Assembly: GCF_030532915.1 (NCBI RefSeq)
Contig: NZ_JAUNKD010000001.1
Span: 81,956-145,955, forward strand
Reading direction: 5' to 3'
DNA from: Capnocytophaga sp.
Lineage (GTDB): Bacteria > Bacteroidota > Bacteroidia > Flavobacteriales > Flavobacteriaceae
DNA length: 64,000 nucleotides
The translations under genes were made by a program, and so were the position numbers. The stretch's first letter is position 1, and the number at the start of each line of letters is the position of its first letter. Of this stretch, positions 45,937 to 54,396 are shown in pieces. The notes below the pieces were generated by a model. The model was not told where the DNA came from, did no database searches, and worked only from the letters and a program-made list of their open reading frames with translations.

Positions 45937-47871
45937 ATGAACAGGCGTATCCGAACAAGCGAATATTTGGTGTTTTTTTACCGAATGGCATTGGTGTATT
46001 TTTTCTATTTCATTGCCCGATTTTTGTTTTTTTTCTTCAATAAAGATGCCGTCGGGAGCATTGACACTGCCGAACTTTCCAAACTGTTTCTATACGGATT
46101 GCAGTTTGACACTACGGCAATTTTATACGTCAATCTACTATTTATCGCACTGAGCCTTTTACCCTTATGGATAAACACCCGTCAAGGCTACCAAAAAATG
46201 CTTTGTTGGATTTACTTCCTCACCAACGGAATTGCCTACGCCACCAATTTCGTGGATATGATGTACTATCCGTTTAGCAAATCACGGCTAACCACCGCTT
46301 CGTTTGCCGTAATTGAAAACGAACAAAACAAATCCACGCTGTTTTTCACCTTTTTAGAAATGTACTGGTACGTGGTGCTGCTTTTCGTGGTATTGCTTTT
46401 GCTGTGGGTTTTTCTGTATAAAATCGTAAAAGTACGCACAACCGAGTTACGCCCGATGCCGTACGTATTGTGGTCGCTGGTAATTTTTGCCGTGATTGGC
46501 GTCGGTGTGGTGGCGGGCATTCGCGGCGGCAGTTTGGCTCATTCATCGCGCCCCATCAATATTTTGGATGCCAGCCGACACGTAACCATTTCCGCACACG
46601 CCGACGTGATTCTCAACACGCCTTTCACGCTTATCCGAACCATCGGAAAAAATAAAAGCTTTAAGGAATATCGCTTTGTATCAGATGATTACATTCAAGA
46701 AAACGTACAACCCATAAAGCACTATCAGCGTGAGGTGGCAGGCAAACCCAACATAGTTATTTTCATTCTGGAAAGTTTCGGACGGGAATATGTGGGTTGT
46801 ATGAACACCAAACGAAATATTCCTGATTATAAGTCATATACACCTTTTTTGGATTCGCTTTCGCAGCATTCGTACGTGTTTGACAATGCGTATGCTAACG
46901 GAAGGCAATCCATTCACGGAATGTCGTCCGTTTTGGCGGGAATCCCGACTTTTCAAGTGGCTTACACCTCATCACCTTATGTACAACAACCCACTGAATC
47001 AGTAGTTTCAGTTGCCAACGAAATGGGTTACGACACTTCATTTTTTCATTCCGCTCCCAACGGTTCAATGGGCTTTTTGGGCTTTTCAAATATTTTGGGC
47101 TTTAAGCATTACTACGGAATGACCGAATACGGGAACGATGCCGATTTTGACGGTTTTTGGGGCATTTGGGACGAACCTTTTCTGCAATTTATGAAGCGGG
47201 AATTTAGCAAGAAAAAACAGCCTTTTTTAGGCACCATTTTTACCGTTTCGTCGCATCATCCGTACAAAATTCCTGAAAAATACGAAGGCATTTTTGACAA
47301 AGGTAACGTGGAAATGCATCAGTGCATTCAGTACACCGATTTTGCATTGAAAAAATTCTTTGAAAGTGCCCGAAAAGAAGCGTGGTACAAAAACACGATT
47401 TTCGTTTTCACCAATGACCATCACAACCAAATTTTCTACGACCTTTACAAACAGCCTATTACCGCCAACGGAGCTATGCTGATGTTTTTCAGCCCGAATC
47501 CGGAATTGGTCGGCACGGGTATTTCTTCGGGAATCACTCAACAGATAGACCTCTACCCTTCGGTGGTGGATTTGATTGGGTACAACAAGCCTTTCCGTTC
47601 GTGGGGACGCAGTTTATTTTCTGACAAGCAGGAAACTCCGAAAGCCTATATTTCCGATGCTCACACCTACCGAATGATGCAGGGTAATTACATCTATGTT
47701 TTGAACGCAGACGGAAGCCTCAACGGCATTTTCAACAAAGAAGACGAAGGGCTGACTCATAACCTTGCAGAAACTGAAAAAAATCCTGAAATAGAAAAGG
47801 GAATCAAGGATTTACAAGCCTTTATGCAAGATTATATGCATCGGATAATACAACGAAAATTGGGTAAATAA
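45937..47871 (+). CDS. LTA synthase/alkaline-phosphatase-superfamily membrane enzyme
   Basis: A 644-residue inner-membrane protein with five N-terminal helices (residues 10-200) and a periplasmic sulfatase-like domain (about 260-620). Metal and nucleophile motifs are PNIVIFILESFGREYVG, YANGRQSIHGMSSVLAG (the Ser/Thr nucleophile region) and FTNDHHN. Gram-negative members transfer phosphoglycerol or phosphoethanolamine to envelope glycans or lipids. In Bacteroidota the substrate is unknown, and since teichoic acids are absent the 'LTA synthase' label is structural only. Confidence 0.88.
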   Translation: MNRRIRTSEYLVFFYRMALVYFFYFIARFLFFFFNKDAVGSIDTAELSKLFLYGLQFDTTAILYVNLLFIALSLLPLWINTRQGYQKMLCWIYFLTNGIAYATNFVDMMYYPFSKSRLTTASFAVIENEQNKSTLFFTFLEMYWYVVLLFVVLLLLWVFLYKIVKVRTTELRPMPYVLWSLVIFAVIGVGVVAGIRGGSLAHSSRPINILDASRHVTISAHADVILNTPFTLIRTIGKNKSFKEYRFVSDDYIQENVQPIKHYQREVAGKPNIVIFILESFGREYVGCMNTKRNIPDYKSYTPFLDSLSQHSYVFDNAYANGRQSIHGMSSVLAGIPTFQVAYTSSPYVQQPTESVVSVANEMGYDTSFFHSAPNGSMGFLGFSNILGFKHYYGMTEYGNDADFDGFWGIWDEPFLQFMKREFSKKKQPFLGTIFTVSSHHPYKIPEKYEGIFDKGNVEMHQCIQYTDFALKKFFESARKEAWYKNTIFVFTNDHHNQIFYDLYKQPITANGAMLMFFSPNPELVGTGISSGITQQIDLYPSVVDLIGYNKPFRSWGRSLFSDKQETPKAYISDAHTYRMMQGNYIYVLNADGSLNGIFNKEDEGLTHNLAETEKNPEIEKGIKDLQAFMQDYMHRIIQRKLGK

Positions 47872-48003
47872 CTTGCCTATTTTAGCTTCGCAAGCAACCA
47901 TTGGTTTTCTTTTGGCTTACGCAAAAAATCACTTTTAAAGTCGCAACTATCGTGGCAATGTAAGTCCGTATTCAAAATTGAACGATTAAATCGGATTGTT
48001 TTT

Positions 48004-48034
48004 TTTGTAATCGCATATTTTTTCAGTACATTTG
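48004..48034 (+). promoter_or_regulatory. Promoter of the YhcH-family gene
   Basis: TTTG (48004-48007), a 19-base spacer, TACATTTG (48027-48034). It overlaps the TTG at 48032, which rules that codon out as the start. Confidence 0.75.
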
Positions 48035-48052
48035 CCTGATAAAATATTGAAA

Positions 48053-48511
48053 ATGATTATAGCCGATTTACATCAAAGCAAACGATATGAAGGGTTGCAC
48101 CCGGCTTTTGCCGACATTTTTGCATACGTTAAAAACCACGACTGGCTCACTACCGAACTAGGGAAAACACACCTTGATGGCGACGATGTATTTATCATCA
48201 ACGCCGAGCCCGAGTGCCTCAGCAAAGAAAAACAAGTGCTGGAATACCACCAGAAATATTTGGACATTCACGTATTGCTTTCGGGTGAGGAAACCATCGG
48301 TTGGAAAAACCTATCCGATTGCACACAAGAAAAACAAGCCTTTGACTATGAGAATGATTACGGGCTGTACGCCGACACACCCGACACGTATGTTACGTTA
48401 CGCCCGGGTCAGTTTGCCGTTGTTTTTCCGGAAGATGCTCACGCACCCATCATCGGGGAAGGCAAAATTCGTAAACTGGTGGTTAAAGTAAGCCTGCAAC
48501 CATCTCACTAA
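48053..48511 (+). CDS. YhcH/YjgK/YiaL-family cupin protein
   Basis: A soluble beta-sandwich (cupin-like) protein of about 152 residues. Typical stretches are LDIHVLLSGEE, DYGLYAD, YVTLRPGQFAVVFPEDAHAP and KLVVKV, with His residues that bind metal. Relatives act in sialic-acid and related sugar catabolism, probably as anomerases. The start is the ATG at 48053, set by the promoter just upstream. The polyprenyl synthase gene follows after 12 bases. Confidence 0.88.
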   Translation: MIIADLHQSKRYEGLHPAFADIFAYVKNHDWLTTELGKTHLDGDDVFIINAEPECLSKEKQVLEYHQKYLDIHVLLSGEETIGWKNLSDCTQEKQAFDYENDYGLYADTPDTYVTLRPGQFAVVFPEDAHAPIIGEGKIRKLVVKVSLQPSH

Positions 48512-48523
48512 CCTCAACAACCA

Positions 48524-49504
48524 ATGAAAGTTACCTCGCAAATAAAAGAGCCTATCCGTCAAGAAATGGAATGCTTTGAGCAAAAATTTCGCGACTCAAT
48601 GTCGTCACGGGTGGCTTTGCTCAACCGTATTACCCACTATATTGTAAACCGCAAGGGCAAGCAAATGCGCCCGATGTTCGTGTTTTTGGTAGCGAAAATG
48701 GTTTCGGGCGGAAGCGTGCAAGAGCGTACCTATCGCGGAGCTTCGGTTATTGAACTTATCCACACGGCGACACTGGTACACGATGACGTGGTGGACGACA
48801 GCAACAAAAGGCGCGGATTTTTCTCCATCAATGCCCTGTGGAAGAACAAAATAGCTGTTTTGGTGGGCGATTATCTGCTTTCAAAAGGGCTACTGCTTTC
48901 CATTGATAATTCTGATTTTGATTTGCTAAAAATCATCTCGGTAGCCGTGCGTGAAATGAGCGAAGGCGAGCTGTTACAGATTGAAAAAGCGCGCAGACTC
49001 GACATCACCGAGCCGGTTTACTACGAAATTATCCGCCAAAAAACGGCAACACTCATCGCTGCCTGTTGTGCAATGGGCGCTTGCTCCGTAGCGCCTGAAA
49101 AGACCGAAATCATTGAAAAAATGCGACTTTTTGGTCAATACATCGGTATGGCATTTCAAGTTAAAGACGACTTATTTGACTACACCGATGAGGCAATTGG
49201 CAAGCCCACCGGAATTGACATCAAAGAACAAAAAATGACCCTTCCGCTGATTTATACGCTGAACACTTGCAGTGAATCCGACCGAAAATGGATTATCAAC
49301 TCAGTAAAAAATCACAACAAAGACAAAAAACGCGTTCGCGAAATCATCAATTTTGTTAAAGACAATCAAGGGCTTACGTATGCCGAAACAAAAATGCACG
49401 AATTTAAAGACAAAGCACTTGGCATCTTAGCCGACTTCCCCGATTCAGACTACAAAACAGCACTTACCCTGATGGTAAATTATGTTATCGACCGAAAAAT
49501 TTAA
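48524..49504 (+). CDS. Polyprenyl diphosphate synthase
   Basis: A 326-residue all-helical trans-prenyl chain-elongating enzyme. The two aspartate-rich motifs are HDDVVDDSNKRRG (first, near residue 86) and FQVKDDLFDYT (second, near residue 211). RGKQMRP-like binding residues appear as KGKQMRPMFVFL. It extends FPP with IPP to make the side chain of menaquinone or a similar quinone. It was probably acquired into one operon with the YhcH gene by chance. Confidence 0.93.
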   Translation: MKVTSQIKEPIRQEMECFEQKFRDSMSSRVALLNRITHYIVNRKGKQMRPMFVFLVAKMVSGGSVQERTYRGASVIELIHTATLVHDDVVDDSNKRRGFFSINALWKNKIAVLVGDYLLSKGLLLSIDNSDFDLLKIISVAVREMSEGELLQIEKARRLDITEPVYYEIIRQKTATLIAACCAMGACSVAPEKTEIIEKMRLFGQYIGMAFQVKDDLFDYTDEAIGKPTGIDIKEQKMTLPLIYTLNTCSESDRKWIINSVKNHNKDKKRVREIINFVKDNQGLTYAETKMHEFKDKALGILADFPDSDYKTALTLMVNYVIDRKI

Positions 49505-49570
49505 ATACAAAAAAAGGAGCTACACTTATGTAACCCCTCTTTCTTAAAATAATTATTATGATACAAAAAT

Positions 49571-50671
49571 TTACTGACCAAGAATTCTGAACTCAGTTCT
49601 GCGGTTTTTGTGGTGCTCTTCTTCTGAACACTGAACGCCGTTTGCACATCTGTTAATCAAACGGGTTTCTCCAAACCCTTTTGCAATCATTCGTGAACGT
49701 TGAATTCCTTTGTTTGCCAAATAGTTAACAACAGCATTTGCTCTTTGTTGTGACAATGACATATTGTACTCGTCGTTTCCTCTTGAATCAGTGTGTGACA
49801 TAATTTCAACACTTGTGTTTGTACCTCTTAACAAAGGCAACAACATATCGTCAATCACTTTTTCAGAAGCTTTTGTCAATTTTGCGCTGTTGTACTCATA
49901 CAAAATAGGAAGCAATGTTGGCTCTAACAATTTACAATCTACTTCTTCCCAAACAGTTACACCACCTTGTTTTACAAGCACTTGCTTGGTAATAGTTTTT
50001 GTTTCAGCCGGAACATCAACTTTTCGGGTAGTTGCAGGCGTGTCAACCACTTCACGTTTGATGGTTGCATACTCGGCAGGGATTTCGATTTCATCAACAC
50101 GTGCAGGTGTTTTTACAACCTGACGTTTGAAAGTAGCTTCAACCGAAGGCGTTTTGTTTTCAGTAGTGTGAGCATCTTTAGTTAATGTAACGATGTTTAC
50201 ACTCTCAAAACGAGCCGGTCTTTCAACAAAACACGCCGTAACACAAGCATCTTTATTGATTGACGGACAGTTATCCAAATGCTTGTACTCCCATCCTGAG
50301 GTTTTTGGGAATACCTCAATGGTTTTCACTTCATTACCGAAAGCAGCCGGAACTACTGTTAAGGTGTTTCCTTCTTGTTTTTTCTCGTAAGGCACATTAA
50401 CTGTTTCATAAACAGCCGGAACGTACACTAATTTTTTGCTTGCTTCTTTTACCAAAACACGCTCTTCAACGGTTTTGTATTTAGCAGGCACCACTTCTAA
50501 TTTGCTGTAAGCAGGCGAAATTTGAATGGTTTCAGTCTCCTCACGAAACTCATCTTTCGTGATACATTTAACATAACACTTACCGGGTGCAGGATTCGTA
50601 GGTAAATCTTGTGCAAAAGCATATCCGCCACCCACAACAAGTGCAACTAAGCTTAAAGTTGTCTTTTTCAT
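49571..50671 (-). CDS. OmpA-family outer-membrane protein
   Basis: A 366-residue exported protein with a signal peptide (cleavage near residue 20, AFAQ). Residues 30-245 are made of repeated VPAxYxTVxExV-type segments (PAKYKTVEERVLV, PAVYETVNVPYE, PAEYATIKREVV, PAETKTITKQVLV), suggesting an extended beta repeat. Residues 255-366 form a peptidoglycan-binding OmpA domain: YEYNSAKLT, IMSHTDSRGNDEYNMSLSQQRA and NRRTEFRIL. Four cysteines in the linker may form disulfides. It probably tethers the outer membrane to peptidoglycan. Confidence 0.9.
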   Translation of the reverse strand: MKKTTLSLVALVVGGGYAFAQDLPTNPAPGKCYVKCITKDEFREETETIQISPAYSKLEVVPAKYKTVEERVLVKEASKKLVYVPAVYETVNVPYEKKQEGNTLTVVPAAFGNEVKTIEVFPKTSGWEYKHLDNCPSINKDACVTACFVERPARFESVNIVTLTKDAHTTENKTPSVEATFKRQVVKTPARVDEIEIPAEYATIKREVVDTPATTRKVDVPAETKTITKQVLVKQGGVTVWEEVDCKLLEPTLLPILYEYNSAKLTKASEKVIDDMLLPLLRGTNTSVEIMSHTDSRGNDEYNMSLSQQRANAVVNYLANKGIQRSRMIAKGFGETRLINRCANGVQCSEEEHHKNRRTEFRILGQ

Positions 50672-50704
50672 ATGAAAAAAATAATTATTGGTTTAAAACG
50701 AGAG

Positions 50705-50734
50705 CAAAAATACGAATTAATAGCTTTTGTCAAA
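50705..50734 (-). promoter_or_regulatory. Promoter of the OmpA-family gene
   Basis: Minus strand TTTG (50734-50731), an 18-base spacer, TATTTTTG (50712-50705), 33 bases before the ATG. Confidence 0.7.
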
Positions 50735-50790
50735 AAAATTAACAATACTTTGGCTTTTTAATAGGTAATTGCTAATATTTTGTTAAAGGA

Positions 50791-50823
50791 TTTGGTGCTT
50801 TTTTTGATTATTCCCTACCTTTG
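50791..50823 (+). promoter_or_regulatory. Promoter of rlmN (near-leaderless)
   Basis: TTTG (50791-50794), a 21-base spacer, TACCTTTG (50816-50823). The ATG is only 4 bases downstream, so the transcript should start at or next to the start codon. Confidence 0.7.
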
Positions 50824-50827
50824 CCCA

Positions 50828-51871
50828 ATGCAAGCAAAAAAAGACATACGCGCACTGACAAAAGACGAACTGCGCCACTTTTTCAAAGAAAACGGCGATC
50901 AGGCTTTTCGAGGCAATCAAGTATATGAATGGCTGTGGAACAAGGGGTTGCATTCATTCAATGAAATGACCAACCTCCCGAAGAAAACCCGCGAAATGCT
51001 CGAAAACAACTTCACCATCAACCACATTGCCGTTGATGTGATGCAACGCAGCTCCGACGGAACCATCAAAAACGCCGTACGCTTGCACGACGGGTTGTTG
51101 GTTGAATCTGTTTTAATCCCTACCGACACACGCACAACTGCCTGTGTATCAAGCCAAGTGGGGTGTAGTTTAAACTGTACTTTCTGCGCCACAGCCCAAC
51201 TTAAACGAATGCGAAATTTACTGCCCGATGAAATTTTCGACCAAGTGAAAGTAATTGACAATCAAAGTCGTACATTTTTTGGTAGACCACTTTCAAACAT
51301 CGTTTTTATGGGAATGGGCGAACCCCTGATGAACTACAACAACGTATTGAAAGCCATTGAAAAAATTACTTCCGAAGAAGGTTTGGGAATGTCGCCAAAA
51401 CGGATAACCCTTTCAACCTCAGGCGTTCCGAAACTTATAAAAAAAATGGCTGATGACGAGGTAAAGTTTAAATTGGCTGTGTCACTGCATTCTGCCATTG
51501 ATTCCGTACGCACCCAAATTATGCCTTTTAACGAACAATTTCCGCTATCGGAACTACGCGAAGCCTTAGCCTATTGGTACAAAAAAACCAAAAATAAAAT
51601 CACCTATGAATATGTGGTTTGGAAAGGTATTAACGATAAGAAGAAAGACATAGAAGCGCTCATAAAATTCTGTCGATTTGCGCCTTCAAAAGTAAACCTC
51701 ATTGAATACAACCCGATTGACGACGGCGATTTTCAACAAGCCGATGCCTCTGTGATAGAAATGTATCAAACGATGCTGGAAGATGCCGGCATTACCGTAA
51801 CTGTCAGACGTTCACGCGGGAAAGACATTGATGCCGCCTGCGGACAATTAGCAAACAAAACATCACTTTAA
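50828..51871 (+). CDS. rlmN: 23S rRNA A2503 / tRNA A37 C2-methyltransferase
   Basis: A radical-SAM methyltransferase of about 347 residues. The 4Fe-4S motif is C113-x3-C117-x2-C120 in GCSLNCTFCATA. The N-terminal helical domain contains YEWLWNKGLHSFNEMTNLPK, and the C-terminal RRSRGKDIDAACGQL holds the resolving Cys. The start is the ATG at 50828; the in-frame TTG at 50780 lies upstream of the promoter. The 3' end overlaps convergent tsaB by 9 bases. Confidence 0.96.
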   Translation: MQAKKDIRALTKDELRHFFKENGDQAFRGNQVYEWLWNKGLHSFNEMTNLPKKTREMLENNFTINHIAVDVMQRSSDGTIKNAVRLHDGLLVESVLIPTDTRTTACVSSQVGCSLNCTFCATAQLKRMRNLLPDEIFDQVKVIDNQSRTFFGRPLSNIVFMGMGEPLMNYNNVLKAIEKITSEEGLGMSPKRITLSTSGVPKLIKKMADDEVKFKLAVSLHSAIDSVRTQIMPFNEQFPLSELREALAYWYKKTKNKITYEYVVWKGINDKKKDIEALIKFCRFAPSKVNLIEYNPIDDGDFQQADASVIEMYQTMLEDAGITVTVRRSRGKDIDAACGQLANKTSL

Positions 51872-52504
51872 GTAATTCGGTTCAAAATAGGCTAAATTTT
51901 CAAAAAGCTGTTGTTCGTATTTTTGAAACGCGTGCGAGACCATATCCCGGGCTTGCGGAAAAGCATTTGGTACGAAAACGGCATTGGCGTGAGTGCACAG
52001 TTTTGAGAATTTTTCAGCCCCATCGCCCAAAAAAACAACCTCACCTTGTGAAAGCCACTCGCCATAGCTGTTTTCATCTAAAATTTTGGCTTCTGTGGGG
52101 GCAACTTCTTGATAATCACCGGTAAAAACAGCACTGTACACTTCCATTCGGCGCGCGTCCAACATCGGGATAATCAACTGACTATCTGTTACTTGCGAAG
52201 CTAATATTTGAAGCGTTGAAACGCTAACAAGCGGTTTGCCCAACGCAAAACAAAGTCCCTTTGCCGCCGATACCCCAATACGAAGCCCCGTGTATGACCC
52301 AGGTCCGCCACTGACGGCTATGCAATCAATGTCATCAAACGACACAACCGACTGTGCAAGAACACTTTCAATAAAAATATGTAAGCTTTCGGCGTGAGTG
52401 AATTTGCCTTTATTTTCTGATTTTTCAGCTAAAAGCACTCCGTTTTCGGCAATCGCCACCGAGCAAGTAAGCCCCGAAGTTTCAATACATAAAATTTTAG
52501 CCAT
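51863..52504 (-). CDS. tsaB: tRNA threonylcarbamoyladenosine biosynthesis protein TsaB
   Basis: A 213-residue ASKHA-fold protein that pairs with TsaD in t6A37 tRNA modification. It begins LCIETSGLTCSVAIA, with LLAEKSENKGKFTHAESL and the GPGSYTGLRIGVSAAKGL motif near residue 70. The length is normal. It sits 3 bases behind rsmI in a translation-related operon. Confidence 0.93.
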   Translation of the reverse strand: MAKILCIETSGLTCSVAIAENGVLLAEKSENKGKFTHAESLHIFIESVLAQSVVSFDDIDCIAVSGGPGSYTGLRIGVSAAKGLCFALGKPLVSVSTLQILASQVTDSQLIIPMLDARRMEVYSAVFTGDYQEVAPTEAKILDENSYGEWLSQGEVVFLGDGAEKFSKLCTHANAVFVPNAFPQARDMVSHAFQKYEQQLFENLAYFEPNYLK

Positions 52505-52507
52505 ACA

Positions 52508-53212
52508 TCATTGATTTACACCTACTTGCTTATTTTCTTTGAACGATTTTCCTTCCACAACCATCACAATTTCACCTTTAGGTGCTTTCTTCTCAAAATG
52601 AGCCAGCAACTCGGCAAGGGTTCCGCGCTGTGTTTCTTCGTGCAATTTGGTAATTTCACGCGAAACAGAAGCCCTTCGCTCCTGACCAAAAACAGCGATG
52701 AAATCAGCAATGGTTTTCAGCAACTTATGAGGCGAGACATAAAAAATCATCGTTTTCTTTTCGTCAAGAAGCGCTTGCAAACGCGTTTGTCGTCCTTTTT
52801 TATCGGGCAAAAATCCTTCAAAAACAAAACGGTCATTGGGCAAAGCGCTGTTTACCAAGGCAGGAACAAAGGCAGTGGCACCGGGCAGGCATTCCACCTC
52901 AAGCTGTTGTTCTACACAAGCCCTTACGAGTAAAAATCCGGGATCGGAAATGCCGGGCGTACCCGCATCGGTGATGAGCCCTACGGTTTGTCCGCCCTTG
53001 ATGCGTTGCACCCAATGCGCTACAACTTGGTGTTCGTTATGCATATGATAACTCTGCATTGGCGTGCGTATATCATAGTGTTTGAGCAATTTACCACTTG
53101 TTCGGGTGTCTTCTGCCAGCACAAAGTCCACCTCCTGCAAAAGACGCAAAGCCCGCAGGGTAATGTCTTCTAAATTGCCGATGGGGGTTGGAATGAGATA
53201 GAGTTTCCCCAT
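52508..53212 (-). CDS. rsmI: 16S rRNA C1402 2'-O-methyltransferase
   Basis: A 234-residue SAM-dependent tetrapyrrole-methylase-fold enzyme. It shows LYLIPTPIGNLEDITLRAL, LAEDTRTSGKLLKHY, GLITDAGTPGISDPG, CLPGATAFVPAL and KKAPKGEIVMVVEG. It is a little shorter than E. coli RsmI (286), lacking the C-terminal helical tail, as in many Bacteroidota. The start overlaps the stop of the upstream gene as TAATG. Confidence 0.95.
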   Translation of the reverse strand: MGKLYLIPTPIGNLEDITLRALRLLQEVDFVLAEDTRTSGKLLKHYDIRTPMQSYHMHNEHQVVAHWVQRIKGGQTVGLITDAGTPGISDPGFLLVRACVEQQLEVECLPGATAFVPALVNSALPNDRFVFEGFLPDKKGRQTRLQALLDEKKTMIFYVSPHKLLKTIADFIAVFGQERRASVSREITKLHEETQRGTLAELLAHFEKKAPKGEIVMVVEGKSFKENKQVGVNQ

Positions 53213-54105
53213 TAAACCTCAAATCGTTTGAGCATTAAACCTAAAAAGCGCTCTTCATAGTCTTCTTTGCCTCGCCAGTGATTGTAGGTCGGTTTAACTT
53301 CCTGTTCGATGTAAATGGCGATGTCTTGCACGCTTTGCAGATTGTTAATATGCTGAACCACATCATTGTATTCACTTTCACTTCCGAAGAAAAGCTGACG
53401 AATAAACGCCAAACGGTCATTCAGCCCGATTTGCGACGTTTTCCCGAGTCGGTCGTTTAACGACGGAGCGGCTTTGGGTTCGGCAACGTCTTCTTTCTTC
53501 TCAAAAACAGGATGTTGCGTTTGTGCGATAAAATCTTCCAACGGCTGATTTTTAGGAACTACTTCTGTTTCAGGCTCTACAATGGTTTTAATTTCTTTAA
53601 CCACTTTTTTCTCTTCTACGGGAGGCGGTGGCGCTTGTTGTTGCTTTTGTTGCCTTTGGATAATATCCTGATAGGCTTTGTACGCCGAATTAGGCTGATT
53701 CCCCGTGTGATACCCGTTTTTTGATTGCACCGGCTGCACGACGGGTTCTTCCTGCACAAACTGATTTTCAACCGCCTGTTCCGGTTCGCTGTGCTGTGGC
53801 ACTGATTTTTTTTCGGGCTGTGTCACAACAATTTGTTTCACTTGTGTGGTTTTTACCGGAAGATTGAATATGTCGTTTTCATTTTGGTCATCTTCAACAA
53901 AATCGGCTACTTTTTTCATCGTATATTGTAGACGGTCTTCCGATGAGCCAATGGCGTTGTAATATTTCTCAACGAAACTCAAAATGGTCACTTTTTCAAG
54001 TAATTTTTCGGTTTCTTTTTTTAAATGAGGTAAATCCAACTTATCTTTGGTGGCAATGATATTCTCAGCCAACTCTTGCAATTCTTTTATCAATTGATTT
54101 TTCAT
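53212..54105 (-). CDS. Conserved hypothetical protein, Pro/Gln-rich middle
   Basis: About 297 residues in three parts. The N-terminal helical region (1-95) includes LKKETEKLLEKVTILSFVEKYY. The middle (100-225) is disordered and rich in Gln, Pro, Glu and Val, with a QRQQKQQQAPPPP run. The C-terminal domain (230-297) carries SLNDRLGKTSQIGLNDRLAFI and FGSESEYNDVV. It has no signal peptide or membrane span. It is the first gene of an operon with rsmI and tsaB, so a role tied to translation or the cell cycle is possible but unproven. The start is the ATG at 54105; a GTG at 54111 is the alternative. Confidence 0.7.
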   Translation of the reverse strand: MKNQLIKELQELAENIIATKDKLDLPHLKKETEKLLEKVTILSFVEKYYNAIGSSEDRLQYTMKKVADFVEDDQNENDIFNLPVKTTQVKQIVVTQPEKKSVPQHSEPEQAVENQFVQEEPVVQPVQSKNGYHTGNQPNSAYKAYQDIIQRQQKQQQAPPPPVEEKKVVKEIKTIVEPETEVVPKNQPLEDFIAQTQHPVFEKKEDVAEPKAAPSLNDRLGKTSQIGLNDRLAFIRQLFFGSESEYNDVVQHINNLQSVQDIAIYIEQEVKPTYNHWRGKEDYEERFLGLMLKRFEV

Positions 54106-54135
54106 AATCACTTATATTAAGTACATAATAGGTTC

Positions 54136-54165
54136 CAAAGGTATGAAATATTTTTTAATAACAAA
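54136..54165 (-). promoter_or_regulatory. Promoter of the hypothetical-rsmI-tsaB operon
   Basis: Minus strand TTTG (54165-54162), an 18-base spacer, TACCTTTG (54143-54136), about 30 bases before the first ATG. Confidence 0.7.
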
Positions 54166-54362
54166 AAAAGTTTAGTTATTTATATTTCACTCTTTTATAT
54201 AAATCTTTGATTTTCAGTATATAATGTAACATTTTAATTTTAAGCCTCCACACACCAAATTGCTGAACATAAGGCAATATTTACCCGATAACAATCACTC
54301 TTTTTATCAAAGCTTAGCTTAACTCAACCTACAAAAAGACGTATAATTACGATAAAATTGTG

Positions 54363-54370
54363 TATCTTTG
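54363..54370 (+). promoter_or_regulatory. -7 box of the sulfatase gene
   Basis: TATCTTTG lies inside the in-frame extension from 54358, so translation must start downstream at the ATG at 54397. No clear -33 element is seen. Confidence 0.55.
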
Positions 54371-54396
54371 TCGCTTGTTATTTTATTGATTTTTTT

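Noticed and set aside
45937..47871. True lipoteichoic acid synthase
   Set aside because: The organism is Gram-negative, so the fold is shared but the product cannot be lipoteichoic acid.
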